This document shows positions 1 to 11,344 of a stretch of DNA of 40,409 nucleotides, piece by piece; the stretch's first letter is position 1, and each line of letters starts with the position of its first letter. A model generated the notes under the pieces. It had not been told where the DNA came from. It did not search any database and saw nothing but the letters and a program-made list of their open reading frames with translations. The stretch is taken from assembly GCA_943704425.1 (NCBI GenBank), contig CALSCP010002128.1, positions 1-40,409 on the forward strand. Reading direction: 5' to 3'. Both the position numbers and the translations under genes were made by a program. Source of the DNA: Ministeria vibrans ATCC 50519. Its lineage: Eukaryota; Opisthokonta; Filasterea.

Positions 1-26
1 AAAAAAAAAAAAAAAAAAAAAAAAAA
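1..26. repeat. Poly(A) run at the window edge
   Basis: The first 26 bases are all A. The run probably marks where an assembly stopped in low-complexity sequence. No gene can be tied to it. Confidence 0.9.
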
Positions 27-694
27 CGGATGTCTTGCGGGTGTGGTCAAGAGAACCCCAAGGAGAGAGGTAGCATCGTGTGAGGAGCTCCTTGCGTGGA
101 GCTGACACACAAACGTCAGAAGGACGCTGAACTGTTCACTCTGGGAATCAACCAGAGAGCGTGCTGTAGGCGGGCGCTGACACGATCGGGGGGCATGCCA
201 AACACCATTTGTTTCATGGCGTAGGGATTTCAAAGGGTAGAGAGCAAGCGAACACTTGAGGTGTGTTGATATGATTTTTTTTTTTCCACAAACATTTCGA
301 TCGAACCCCTCAACCCCAAAAGTCAATAGAGCGGCAAAACGACGGAAGGTCGAAGTAAGGCAACAAGAAGTTCGGTGAAGAGCAGTGCCAGCTCCGACAG
401 TCACCGGCGGCGAGCCGATTTGAAGACGTCTGTCGTACACCACAATCCCGAATCCTTCCCACAAGGTTTTTGTGAAAAGCAATAAAAAAAAAAAAAAAAA
501 ACGCTGTCTGGCCGCAATTGGCTTCTTAAGAGGAACCCACACGGTCAACGACACGTCCACCCGCCAGGGCATGACTGGTGTTCATTATCACGCGCAAGGG
601 AGAGAGCGAGCGGCGAGGGAATGCGTGAGAGCGAAAGAGAACGCGCGACCGAGTGCGAAAACGATCGAAGTCCTCTGGCGACCTCTTCCTTACC
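27..694. other. Unresolved stretch downstream of the secreted-protein exon
   Basis: This should hold the intron and any later exons of the minus-strand gene starting at 867. A GTAAGG donor opens the intron at about 695. One possible acceptor near 571 adds only nine codons, ending in a CPGGWTC motif, before a stop. Another open minus-strand stretch runs from about 455 down to 220, but no splice join or homology supports it. An 11-bp T run lies near 282 and an A run at 484-501. I cannot assign the 3' end of the gene. Confidence 0.4.
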
Positions 695-867
695 GTTGTA
701 AACGAGTGAGATATGGTAAAGTCGCAATCTTCGTTTGCGTTGATGACCACATCGAAAACGTTCGTGTTGGGTCGACACGAAACGGCGTTTGCCAAAGTGA
801 GATTGAACGCCAGCAAAAGCGCCGCAACAACCACAAAGAGCGGTCGAGCACCGCTGCTATGTCTCAT
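695..867 (-). CDS. Putative small secreted or membrane protein, first exon only
   Basis: The ATG at 867 opens a frame whose first ~27 residues look like a signal peptide: a short basic start (MRHSSGAR) and a hydrophobic core (FVVVAALLLAFNLTLANA). The mature part begins VSCRPNTNVFDVV and has a second cysteine (NEDC). After codon 57 or so the sequence reads ACG|GTAAGG, a good splice donor in phase 0, and the translation beyond it becomes arginine-rich and unconvincing. I do not recognise a family. The exon call rests on the signal peptide and donor. The 3' exons are unresolved, so this is a partial gene. Confidence 0.4.
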
Positions 868-1251
868 GGTTGCTCACGAGATGACAATGAAAGAAAATAA
901 ATGAGAAAGTACTCAATACGTCAAACAAGTAGTGAGAAAATGAAAAAAAAAAACAAAAAAAATCACACGGTCCTTTGCTTTACGCACGCAGATAGATAAG
1001 AGAAACGTGATAAGATAATTAATTCATTATTATTATTATTACTATTATTATTACAGAGACGGCTAATGGGTGTTGTCTAGTGTTGATCTCATAAATCATG
1101 ACATGATGATGGGCGAAGGAGATGGACAAAGTAAAGCGAGCTGCGAACAAAGGTGCGTTAGGATTTGTATTTTGAATTTTTTGAGTTTTCAGTTGGACAA
1201 AAATCATTCTGAGAGGTGTTTATTGGGAGCGGTGCCAGTCGGCTAGCGTTA
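868..1251. other. Intergenic, AT-rich, no gene seen
   Basis: This lies between the 5' end of the secreted-protein gene and the 3' end of the OSCP gene. It holds A-rich runs near 940-962, a TTA/ATT trinucleotide tract at 1020-1053 and the OSCP poly(A) signal. No convincing coding sequence is visible. Confidence 0.7.
1219..1224 (-). terminator. Poly(A) signal of the OSCP gene
   Basis: AATAAA on the minus strand, 28 nt past the OSCP stop codon at 1252-1254. The position is right for a cleavage and polyadenylation signal in a gene with a very short 3' UTR. Confidence 0.65.
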
Positions 1252-2395
1252 TCATGACACGGGGTCGAGCAATGCCGCCTCAAGGGATTTGACCTGTACC
1301 AAATAAAAAGGAGAGCCACCTTCTACAACCGCAAACCAAGAGCATTCCGCAACAACACAACAACCCGCAAGCGATTCGGAAAAAAAAAAAAAAAAAAAAG
1401 ACGAAATTGCGTACCCTGGCACCGGCAGAGAGATCGATGTGGCGGTCACCCACAGTGACAATGAGGCCGGCAATAAGGGATTCGTCGACCGTATGTGTCA
1501 CAACGGGCTTCTCGTGTGCCTTGCACAGCGACTTGAGCGATTCGTTCACCTCCTTTGTCTGGGCAGCAGAGAGTGGCTAAAAGTCCAAAGGAAGTGTCAA
1601 AATGTTTGTTCGTATGCATAAACAATGGCACAGTCAAAGTGCAAGGAATCAATGAAACGTGCGTCGTGTACCGTTGCCGATGTCACCGTGATGTTTACTT
1701 CCTGGCGATGTGCCGACATGAGTTCCTCAAATGCAGCAATGATCGAGTCGATCTTGTTCAGTCGGTTGTTCTGCGCCAGAAGCGCTGCAGAGTTAAGAAG
1801 GAAGAGGAACAAAAACAAGAATGAGGAGATAAAAAGATCCATTGAGGGTTGATGGTCAACTAGGTTGCAGGATCACAATTACGTACATGCAAAGTTTACA
1901 ACGACCGGCGACATTTTCTGTTTTGTGAGCGCCGCCTCAATTTCCTTCTACACTCCAAAGACGGATGAGAAAAAGATTGTTTCGCGAAAAACACACATAC
2001 CGCCTTAGAGGAACGCGACACGATTGGCGACTCAGCAAACTCGCGGAATCTCTTATCAGTGTCGAGAAGAGACTTGAGCTCTAAGTGCAGAATCACACAG
2101 GAAATGAGATGTAAGAGTGGTTTTTTTTTTTTTTTTTTAAAGACATGTCCGAAAATCGTCGCGTACTCTTCATGTCGGCTTCTGTGGTCGAGAGAGAGTT
2201 TTGCTTCTGTGCTGCCGTGTACAATGCCGAGGAGTAGCGGCCGGAGATGCCAAACAGGCGGACAGGAAGCTACAAAAAGAACGAAAAGACAATCAGACGA
2301 GAATCAGGAGAGCCGCCAACCCGTAACACGAGACAGAGTGCATTGTATGATAGACGTTCAGCCATTGGAATCAAAGAAGCTCAATACGATTATGC

Positions 2396-2439
<44 letters not shown>

Positions 2440-2566
2440 TTCTGTGAGATGTCCAAAACGTAAAGCTTGTCATCTCATCAGGTACACCGTAGCATTGTGC
2501 GTGGAAAAAGCGTTTGAAAAGGGGTCAGATAAGGACAGAGTGAGAGAGAGAGGGAGACAGAGAGAC

Positions 2567-2605
<39 letters not shown>

Positions 2606-2613
2606 GAGAGACA

Positions 2614-2645
<32 letters not shown>

Positions 2646-2740
2646 AGACATACATTTTGAGCGGCTGCTGTTGCCATAGCGCGTGATGCAGCCAATGATC
2701 CAGCGGATCGAGACACAGCAGAGAGGGACGCACGGAGCAT
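1252..2740 (-). CDS. ATP5PO: Mitochondrial F1Fo ATP synthase OSCP (delta-type) subunit, seven exons
   Basis: OSCP joins the F1 head to the peripheral stalk of mitochondrial ATP synthase. Exon 1 (2740-2654) encodes a basic, Ser/Ala-rich targeting peptide, MLRASLSAVSRSAGSLAASR. Exon 2 (2269-2167) gives LFGISGRYSSALYTAA, the signature start of OSCP. Exon 3 (2080-2001) gives KSLLDTDKRFREFAESP. The next two give the NFA/SLLAQNNRL core and an ITVTSAT strand. Exon 6 (PLSAAQTKEV...) carries SLIAGLIVTVGDRHIDLSAGAR. Exon 7 ends VKSLEAALLDPVS. Donors are GTATGT, GTACGC, GTATGT, GTACGT, GTACAC and GTACGC, and every junction keeps phase. The product of roughly 215 residues has normal family length. Intron 1 carries a long GA (sense CT) microsatellite and a 40-bp T run. 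Confidence 0.93.
2399..2438. repeat. Poly(T) homopolymer, ~40 bp
   Basis: An uninterrupted T run inside OSCP intron 1 (A on the sense strand). Similar 15-25 bp A/T runs occur at about 484, 1380, 2120, 6434, 6780 and 16750, mostly intronic. Confidence 0.9.
2536..2640. repeat. (GA)n microsatellite in OSCP intron 1
   Basis: Nearly pure GA with CAGA interruptions, just downstream of the intron 1 donor. The sense (minus) strand is CT. Confidence 0.9.
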
Positions 2741-3213
2741 TGTACGAGAAATGAAGAAAAAAAATCTAATCAATTTTTTGATCTTTTCAAAGGTGTTTAA
2801 GTTTCAAAGTAATAAATAAACTCGAATCATTCAAGTGCGATAACTAAGGTAAAATGAGCTACTTAGTCAATAAAACGTCAACGTTCCCACTTGGTTTGTG
2901 GGTTAGAATTTCCATACGTGATACGAGGACCGAGGACCGAGGTACGGGTATGAGTACTGACTTATACTTTATGAGTCGTTCCAGACTTTGACACACCTTT
3001 GATGCACGACTAAGTCGACTATGAACACAACGTACTCACTCACTCACATTATTTACATTAACGAATTCAAAACAAAAAGAGAAATTAAAAATAAATAGAA
3101 GAATCAAGAGCTAAAAAATGCAGGGAGTATCGGTTCAACGCGGATAATAATAATAATAAAAATATTTCAATGGTCTTCTCCCGAACAGGTAGTAAGTGAA
3201 ACAGAAAAAAAAA
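2741..3213. other. Intergenic between OSCP 5' end and Rap-GAP/LIM 3' end
   Basis: AT-rich, with no coding sequence that I can support. It should contain the OSCP promoter. Short repeats include three CCGAGGA-like units at about 2927-2943, CACTCACTCAC at 3038-3048 and an AAT tract near 3147. Confidence 0.65.
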
Positions 3214-6200
3214 TCAGCACTCATCGTCGCCGGCTACATCATCCTTGGTGTCGGGCAGACAGTTAACGCAACAGGGACCCTCTTTGAAGGCAGCAAAGTT
3301 CTCGTCGTCGCCAATGACTCGCTTGCACTCAGTACACGTAAAGCACGTCGCGTGATACACCACCTCGAGGGCCTAAGGAGACAAACACAAAGTTTAACTC
3401 AACGTCAGGGCTCGGTCCATGGGCCCCTACCTGAACGCGCTTCTCGTCGTCTGCAATGAGTTTGGAGCAGTGCGCACAGACGGATCCCAAGATCTTGTAG
3501 TAGTGCTCCTCGCACAGCGGTTTCCCTTCCAGTTCGTAAAATGACGGCGACGGAAACGGCCTAACGTTCAAGAAGCCAAAAAAAAAAATGAGCATCACTG
3601 CATCTCCCCACCCGAACCCTCGCCATTTATTCCTTATCCCTTTGTCACACCACAACCACACAATAAGGCTACAACAAAATAACGTACACTTTGCACACGT
3701 CGCAGCAGAAGCATTCGGGATGAAAGAGCGAGCCAAGCGCGTCAATGCAGTCGTCCGCAATGAGTTGATCGCAAACACTACAGAGACAAAAAAAAAACGA
3801 GTCAGAGTGATCAGCACACTACGACTTGTACGTACCTGCACACATGACACTCGGGATGCCAACGAGCGCCTTCGCTCTCAATGTAGTTGCCCACAATAAT
3901 CTCCTTGCACTTGGCACACGCCGCTCCAAACAACTGGTAATAATCATCCATGCTACAGAGAGAGAGAAAAAATTCAGTTTGCGAGGGTGTCTTGTTGTTT
4001 TGGGTGTTTCGCATGCTTACCAGTAGGGCAGTTCGTTCTTGTCAAAAAATGTGCGCTCACCAATGGGCTCTTTGCAGTGGGCGCAGCAAAAGTGTGTCAT
4101 GTGCCACGTCTTGCCCATTGCCCGCAACACATAGTCGAAAATTGGCTCGTCGCAGTCGGCACACTTTGGACAGAACAACACCTAGGTAGATAGGACAACA
4201 CCCGACGAAAAGAGTGTCAATTTGACAGGGTGATCAAAAGTGAGACCATACTTCGTAGTCTTTCTCGCAGTAGGGTTTGGAGTCGGTCTCGCTGACTATA
4301 AAGGGGCTCGTTCCAAAGGGCACTTGGCAGTGCTCGCACGCAAAACATTTCTTGTGCCAGTTGCGTCCCATTGCAGAAACCTAATCATACACATAATAAA
4401 TACCACAACGTCCCAACCACCCATTCAAGGACGTACGCCATTTTCTTTGTGGTGAATCGCCTTGCGACAGAGCGCACACAAGCCAAGTTCTAACTGTCCT
4501 TGCGTGATCAGTACAGAGCGTCGTCGCTGGTATTTTCCCGCCCAATTCTGCCATCTACATATCACGATGTATAAAAAAGGAATAAAGAAAAACAAATCTA
4601 ACCTTGAGTTGCTGGAGAAACGCGAGAGGAGATCCTCAAGAAGCATTCGCTGGGTCTTTTCACGATGAAAGCCAGGCACATGGTCGTAGGCACTCTTGAC
4701 TCCATTGATCATTTTGGTCAGTACATAGCTGCGCAGGCCCTCTGCGTCAACAAAGTCTCGAGCTTCTCCGCCACTCAGATCCGGTCCAAACGACGGAACC
4801 TACGTGACAAAGAGTGAGAAACAAAGACAGAGAAACGAAAAACAACAATGAAAGATCCTACCTCCTTCTTGCTGGTGACAGTGAACCGGTAAAAGGTTCG
4901 GTCAGCAATGGCCTGGTCAAATCCCGTAACACCAATGACCTGGTTGACCTTGGACGCCTGGTAATCCGGCTGGAAAGGTGTCTCGCCCTCCTTGAACACA
5001 ATCACGCCAATGTCGTTGCCAATCTTTCGTTTGCGCTCCATCTATAAACATAATGATAAGAATAAGATGAGAAAATAATAACAATAATAACAATAATAAT
5101 AATAATAATTATATTTTAATCTAATAACAACACCAATAATAATAACAAAAATATAATAATAACAAAAATATAATAATAACAAAAAATATAAAATAAATTA
5201 TAATAATAATAAATAACAAGACGCATTATTTTTCGTTTTAACCTGTTGTTTGTCCTTCTTGTTGTATGGCAGCAAAGTGGAGACATGGAACATAATGTCG
5301 AAGCCACCAAAACGCGTGTGAAAGCCGTACTTGGTCCCAGACGCAGCGGCTGCTGCCTTGTCGAGCCCCGCAAACTTAGCAAGCTCCTGGTCGCTAAAGT
5401 CCGACAAGGACACCTGTTTGGCAATCATCGACATGAAAATGTAAAAGTCTTCGCTCCCTTCCTCGTTCGACAGCATCTCGTCAATCGTCGGCTGGTTCTC
5501 TCGCCCGTACACCACGCCCAAGCACAGGCGTTGAGCCTACAGAGATACAAATTAATAATAAAGAAACGAAAAAAAAAAAATTCACGAACCTGAGTCATGT
5601 CTTCGAGCTTGCGCAAGTCCGTCTGTAGACGCTCGTGAGCTTCCTTGCCGACAAACATGAGCGCATTAAGAGAGCCCTTTTTGACACCAGTCGCCTCGCA
5701 AATTGTGTCAAACACCTCCTTGGTCGACGTGGTCACCGTGCCGCGCACCGTCGACGACAGCTCGTCCGTCGACTTGCCGGTCGTCGTGTTTTTTTCAAAA
5801 TGCGCCTGTCTCATTCCCGTTGCCGTCCACAGAATAGCGCGGTGGAAGTACTGCATCGAACCCTGTAACAAACAATTCAAAAAAAAAAAAGATTAGTATA
5901 TTATTATCATTGCAATCAACGTCTTCTTCTACGCCGTACGTCTGTTTCCATCTTCTCCTTTGCCAGCGACAGTGCTACGGCACCCAGTTCTTCGTGTTTC
6001 CCCACGTAGTTCTGATGAGGCTTGTCGAAAAAGTACTTCTCATACCAGCGCTCCTTGGTGTGCTCAATGGAGAACATTTTCGGTTTCAACGACGCCTGAC
6101 CGCGTACCCGCACACTCAGTTTGGCAGTGGCTCCATCCGCACGAAATCCTACACGGCCCGTCAAACCCAAGCGGTAAGTGGCATACATACATGCAAGCAT

Positions 6201-6813
6201 ACACATCCACAGCGTATAAAGCAATGTGAGTACCTTCCACTGAGTCGTCCACCAGCTTGTCCGTTCGGTCGCCTTTGGGTACATGCCACATCCCCGGCGA
6301 CGACGGCACCGATCGGGGTGAGTGGGGCGGCGATCCTTTGCGAGTCAGCTGCATGTCATCCTCCGCTTTGCGCACGACCACCGGCGAGTTTTTCAAACTC
6401 GATGGTTTGTTCTGAGTAGAGTGAGAAAGTTAGAAAAAAAAAAAAAAAAAAAAAAACAAACGGAACGTTTTCACAGGACAAAAAGAATCACATTCACACC
6501 CTTCTGCGAGAGGCACAATAACAGCATGGAACATGTACCACTGTGTACCACACCCAACCGTAAAAGGCTCAGGTGAAGCGGTAGAGTGACTTTTTTTTTT
6601 TGAAAATTCAACACCGCAAAACAACGCAATAAATTTGCCACAAAGGTCGCTGAGGGCTTCCACAGATGCGCCCAAGCGATGGAAACGGGCCTTTATAAAG
6701 GACAGTCACACATGTGATCGATTTCATTCGCGTAGTGACGAAAACGGTGGAAAGCCAAAGGGGAAACAAACGTAATGCCAAAAAAAAAAAAAAAAAAAAA
6801 AAGGAGAGAGAGG

Positions 6814-6849
<36 letters not shown>

Positions 6850-7188
6850 GAGAAAGAGTTGAAGACGAAGACGAAACAACGACGAAGGGAACAGCGTCAG
6901 CAAAGGGTACGACGTGGTCCTGGCGACCAGCCCAACAGCGCCGATGACTCGGTGTGGGGCGCAACGCAGCGCAGTCAGATTTTGTCGACGTCACCGATAA
7001 CTTTACGCCTTGTTTTCTCGCGCGAGAACAACACATTCGCCCGCAGAGAGCAATCGGGTGCATGCCCCTGCGCAACTACACGATCGACACCACACCTTCT
7101 TTTCAAGAGCTTTGCGCTCCTTTTCCTCTCGCTTCACTTTCTCTTTCGCCTCTTTCTGCGCCTTCTTCTCTTCCTTTGTCAATCCCAT
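3214..7188 (-). CDS. Rap-type GTPase-activating protein fused to C-terminal LIM domains
   Basis: A predicted Rap-family GAP with LIM zinc fingers for protein contacts. The GAP domain (about 6170-4750) shows HTKERWYEKYFF..KPHQNYVGKHEELGAV, then GVVYGRENQPTIDEMLSNE, FHTRFGGFDIMFHVSTLLPY and RKRKIGNDIGVIVFKEGETPF. The Asn of KIGND is the catalytic 'Asn thumb' of Rap-GAPs. It closes with SFGPDLSGG and LTKMINGVKSAY. LIM modules follow from ~4490: CALC...WHKKC..C..C...YCEKDY; CADC...WHMTHFCCAHC...PYCMDDY; CAKC...WHPECHVC; CSVC...FHPEC..C..C...LCEEHY; and CAHC...YHATCFTC..C...CVNC. The third module lacks its second half. Exons are short and donors include GTACGT three times. The 5' end is uncertain: I chose the ATG at 7188 (MGLTKEEKK, a charged helix), but the exons between 7090 and 6450 do not join cleanly. 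The GAP and LIM parts are firm. Confidence 0.8.
5055..5215. repeat. AAT/ATA-rich simple repeat in a Rap-GAP intron
   Basis: Runs of AATAAT, AACAATAAT and AAAATATAATAATAAC fill the intron between the TLLPYNKKDKQQ exon and the MERKRKIGND exon. No coding potential. Confidence 0.85.
6780..6865. repeat. Poly(A) plus (GA)n tract in a 5' intron of the Rap-GAP gene
   Basis: 22 A followed by about 60 bp of GA-rich repeat. On the sense (minus) strand it is a polypyrimidine tract. Confidence 0.85.
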
Positions 7189-7860
7189 CGCGACGTTTCT
7201 CACGCTGGTGTACAGACACGTCTGACAAAGAGGTACGATGATATTTTAATTATTTTAATTCTTTAATATTTATTTTTCAAATAGTTGAAACAAACCAAAT
7301 AAAAGGCGATCACAAGGCGATACTACGAAAAAAAATTACAGGGACTGGGTGATTACAGGGCATCCGCGAAGGGCCGAAGGCGTAAGGGAAGCCAGTCAAG
7401 ACTCAAGCCACACTGGTGAGTGACTGGTCAGTGCCTCAGTGGTCAGTGGTCACTGTTCACACTCTACTCACTGACTGCCGACTGGTGGGCTGTTAAATGA
7501 TAATTGTAAATCGGGCATGATCAGTCTGCAGTCATGACAAGCCTTGTCGGTCTTCCTTGAGCGATGAGTCGTCTCATTAAGATATCGGCGATACGGTGAT
7601 ATGCCAACAAGTCAACAACACTTGTAGACAGACGACAGTAGAGTGAATAGATACCAATTAATAATTATCAATGTACCCTAGACTAGACTAGCGGTACTAC
7701 GAGATAGTGAGTGGGTGTGACAGAATTTTAATCAACAGTTTTAATTATTTTCGTTTCAATTTCACTTCTTTTCGACATATTTTGAAGGGAGAAGGGAGAA
7801 GATTCAGAGAAACTACCTTACATTACCCGCTCTCCACGCACTGCAGTCTCCGCAAAGCAA
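7189..7860. other. Divergent intergenic region, no gene seen
   Basis: It separates the probable Rap-GAP start (minus) from the gene starting at 7861 (plus), so it likely holds promoters for both. At 7410-7495 the motif CAGTG/CACTG recurs in both orientations (for example CAGTGGTCAGTGGTCACTG). Longer open frames cross 7707-7860, but the first ATG with consistent splicing is at 7861. Confidence 0.55.
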
Positions 7861-9231
7861 ATGTCACTTTTCGTTTCGGGCGAGGAGAGCAGCTATTCGA
7901 CAGCAAAAGAGTTTTACCTTCCCGGCGCGCCTTCGAAACGCCCGTCAAGCACTCCCGAACAAGAGCAACCCGATTTTCATTATTCCTTGAGTGCGGCCGG
8001 CCGGCAAAATGGACCGGGAAACTGGAGTGTGAGTTGTCGCAAACGCGTTTCAGACCTCAAACCGACACGGCGCGTTTTTTCTTATTATCTCCTCAACCAC
8101 TGCTAGGAATACAGCGGCGACCAGTTGACGCTGTCTATTCTCAAATCAACGGGCCATTTGGTCATCATGGCCGACAAAGTTGTTCATGTACGCACACCAA
8201 CCAACTGTTGAGGAATTGTGTAGGACATTTCGCTCTGCACTGTTTTCTCAGCATGCGCAACGCGCTTCCAACACGCTAAACCCGCGATTACCCGTGTATA
8301 TTACCTAGGAATGCCACTCGCTTGTCCACGGTTCTCAGGGGCGCTTGAAGATCTCCGTTAAAGAGGATGTCATTTCGCTACTGGCTCGCATCGACGGTGA
8401 GCGCTCTATTCGAGTCAAGATGCGTTTTCGCGACGGCGCAAACGCTGCACAAGACGCCGGTATTCATATATTTCATATTAGTTCTTGACTCGCCTTCTAC
8501 TCGGGGCATCGACTAATGCATAGTCTTATAACACCACTCCACTTTCCATGTATGTGGAGTGTCCCTGCAGGTCGAGAACTGGTCGCGTTTATGCCTGTCT
8601 TGGCGCATGATTGTAGCTTCGCTATTGCCTTGGAGGATATGCAAACATCAGTGGCAACTGCAACATCTTCGACAACAAAGGTATTTTAATGCGAATATTC
8701 AATTAGAGTATTATCACTTTAAATTCTCAAAGCAATAATAATAGAAAAAGAAAAAGAAAGAACAATAATAATAATAGCTGATATGTTTTGACATGTACAA
8801 CTCTCGATTATCTATTTTTCTTAATAATAATAATGATTATTATTACGATTATTATTGTTATTAATGTTTATTATTGTTATATCTTATTGTTATTATTGTT
8901 ATTAATGTTTATTATTGTTATATCTTATTGTTATTATTGTTATTATTGTTTATTATTGTTATTATTGTTATTGTTATTATTATTATTATTATTTTGGTAC
9001 AGCTAGTCTCGAACTCTGCCATTTTCTAAAAAAATATTAATTCATTATTAGTATAATAATAATTATTCTTCCTTCATACTATAGAGTATTGCCGAGTCGG
9101 CACGCGTGTCTCCAAATGCGCTGATGCCACCCTTACAAATGGAGCAATATATCCGTTTGTGTCTTCTTGACCCAACCTTTCCTGATTTTGTAGCGCAGGT
9201 TGAGCGCACCCTTTACACCATTCTAGAATAA
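7861..9231 (+). CDS. Unrecognised conserved-looking protein, five exons, ~200 residues
   Basis: I do not recognise this family. Exons are 7861-~8030, 8107-8185, 8309-8396, 8571-8680 and 9085-9231; donors GTGAGT, GTACGC, GTGAGC and GTATTT; acceptors all AG. Every join keeps phase. The product starts MSLFVSGEESSYS, has a polar Ser/Pro stretch (PGAPSKRPSSTPEQ), then what looks like a mixed alpha/beta domain: LTLSILKSTGHLVIMADKVV, LKISVKEDVISLLARIDGRE, LVAFMPVLAHDCSFAIALED. It ends in a helix-like tail, MEQYIRLCLLDPTFPDFVAQ. No signal peptide or membrane segment is seen. The fourth intron (8681-9084) is filled with ATT repeats. The stop TAA overlaps an AATAAA signal. A role in a nuclear or vesicle complex would be a guess. 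Confidence 0.72.
8818..8996. repeat. ATT/GTTATT simple repeat in an intron
   Basis: About 180 bp of TTATTATTGTTATT-type units in the last intron of the 7.86-9.23 kb gene. Two copies of a TTAATGTTTATTATTG block lie about 40 bp apart. Confidence 0.85.
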
Positions 9232-9232
9232 A
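9227..9232 (+). terminator. Poly(A) signal overlapping the stop codon
   Basis: AATAAA at 9227-9232 contains the TAA stop (9229-9231) of the gene at 7861-9231, followed by a GT-rich stretch (GTTAGTTTTGTG) as expected for a downstream element. Confidence 0.6.
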
Positions 9233-9634
9233 AGGTTAGTTTTGTGCTGCTGCATGTACACCTCTCGGTTGTTTTGGAAGTCTTATAATTAGAGCAAAAG
9301 ATTCATTGTATAGCTCTTGCGGAGTATATTATTATAATATTATAACACTTGTACGGGTGGCGTTAATTGACGATGTAATAATTATAGGAATTAGAAGTAA
9401 AACTTTAATCAAGGGAGAACAATAGTACTACAATTTCCACCATAGGCTAGCCCTAAGAAGACGGAGCTCCCATAGACGCACAGGGCTCTATATGTTCGAT
9501 ATTCGAGATTCAAGTCGACTCAGTTCACGAATCACGAGTCAGTGTTCAGTCAGTGTTCGTTCGGTGATCAGTTATTTCATTCAAAATTGCCACAGACTGT
9601 ACACGCCACGCTCCTTTAAGGCTTGCTCTTGGCA
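9232..9634. other. Intergenic region upstream of the exostosin-family gene
   Basis: AT-rich near 9330-9400, then a segment at 9500-9565 with repeated GTCAGTGTTC units (AGTCAGTGTTCAGTCAGTGTTC). No gene is visible. It presumably contains the 3' flank of the upstream gene and the promoter of the exostosin gene. Confidence 0.6.
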
Positions 9635-11344
9635 ATGATTCGGTGGAGCGGACGCTATAACATCGCGATACTGTCCATGTTCATTTTGACTTTGCTACTG
9701 TTGCTTGTGACTCTGAAGGATGACAACACACGAGTACGACTGGCGCTGATGCGGTGCACCGTCATGATTGCGTGCAACCCTCTTGTATAGATAGCCTGCG
9801 GAATCGAAGCGGACGAAGTGCGTATGCGAGAAAAGCTGCGAATGTACGACAATCGAGAGAAACTTCAAACTGCTCTGCAACTTCGTCCTTCTCCCTCTTG
9901 CATCCGATAGATTTGTCTACGACGATTTAAAAGCCGGGCGCGAGTATCCAAATAAGGAGGACTACAAGTACGCAGCGGAGGTGGTGTTTGCAGAGCAGCT
10001 GCGGGCAAGCGCCTATGCCGTGAGCGACGGCCGCGTCGCAAACGCGTTTTTCATTCCCATTCGTTGCGCTGCATATCGATTTGCAGTGAGCGATCGCGTG
10101 CAAGGGGGCGCGCTTGCTGCAGTAAGAGGGAAATGACCGCAATCAACGCGCGGAGGGTGCAGTGAGAAGAGTGAACAATTGGAACATAACACAACGACGT
10201 AGAAAACCGCTCAGGCAATGATTGCCGAACTGCGCGAGCGCTATCCCTACTGGGACCGCAACCAAGGGGTCGATCATTTCTACGTGTGCTCTCACGATAT
10301 GGGTGTGGAAGTGGCGAGCACGAGCGCGCGCCTCCGGCTCCATGCGATTGCAATGGTGCACTCGGCCGACACAGACGACATTGCTGACGAGTCTCAGCGC
10401 ACTGCATTTGTGCCTGGAAAGGATTTGAGTATTCCTCCTACCAGCCTGGATATCAATGCACTCACGCATTTTACTTCCGCCACACACCGAAAGCACCTTG
10501 CTTTTATAGCGGGCACTATGTCGTAAGGTTAAAACAATAATCATAATAATACTCACTGAAAATTTAAAAATTATTCTTTTTATTTCACCGGGTTGCGTTG
10601 TTTACCAACACAATCATTAACAATAATAATAATAATAATTATTATTTATTTTTCCTTGTCTAATGGCAGAAAAAAAACATAAAAATTAACCAATCAAGCT
10701 TTGGTATTCTTTTCGTATTGTTTTATTGCAGGCGGGGACGAGTAAGACCACGACTGCTTGACATGTACAAGACGAGTCAGTACATTCGTATTTTTGACAA
10801 CCATATGGCATTGGAGAAGGTACGCCGAACTTGAATAATACAAAAATATAATAATATTATTATAGTATTATTATTCATTTGAACTCCTCTGTGTGTTGTA
10901 TGTAATCTTGTTTTTGACATAGAGTACAGCTCTCGATTCTCTATCAAGTATTATTTTTCTTATTATTAAATTTTTCTTATTTAGTACGTGCGTTGGCTTC
11001 ACACGTCCGAGTTTTGTCTGGTGGTTCGTGGCAATCGCGGATGGTCTCCACGTCTTATCGACGCCATTGTAACGGGGTGCATTCCCGTGGTCATTGCTGA
11101 TCACTATGAGCTGCCACTACAGGGCATTGTAGACTGGGCTTCCATTTCCGTGCGCATTTCCGAGAATGATATTGGAGATTTGCAGCGCATTCTCGAGCGC
11201 ATTTCTGCGACACAGCGCGAAGCAATGCGCACCGCACTCTCTGTGGTGGCACCTCGTTTTGTGTGGCAACGTGATTCGCACGCGGTGCCTTCGCGTGCCT
11301 TCGAATCGGTTCTACTGCTTCTCTTTCGCCGTCTGAACCTGTAA
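9635..11344 (+). CDS. Exostosin-family (GT47) glycosyltransferase, type II membrane protein
   Basis: A Golgi-type glycosyltransferase of the exostosin/GT47 fold; acceptor and donor sugar cannot be told. Exon 1 (ATG 9635) encodes MIRWSGRYNIAIL followed by a membrane anchor (MFILTLLLLLVTL). A short stem exon follows. The third coding exon gives IFVYDDLKAG...AEVVFAEQLRASAYAVSDGRVANAFFIPI, which matches the exostosin entry motif 'KIYVYDLP...E..F...L..S...T.DP..A..FFVP'. The next gives GVDHFYVCSHDMG and CATHRK-type helices ending FIAGTM. The last exon has LHTSEFCLVVRGNRGWSPRLIDAIVTGCIPVVIADHYELPLQ, the signature C-terminal block. Donors are GTACGA, GTACGA, GTGAGC, GTAAGG and GTACGC, in consistent phases. 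At about 330 residues it is compact for the family. Confidence 0.88.
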
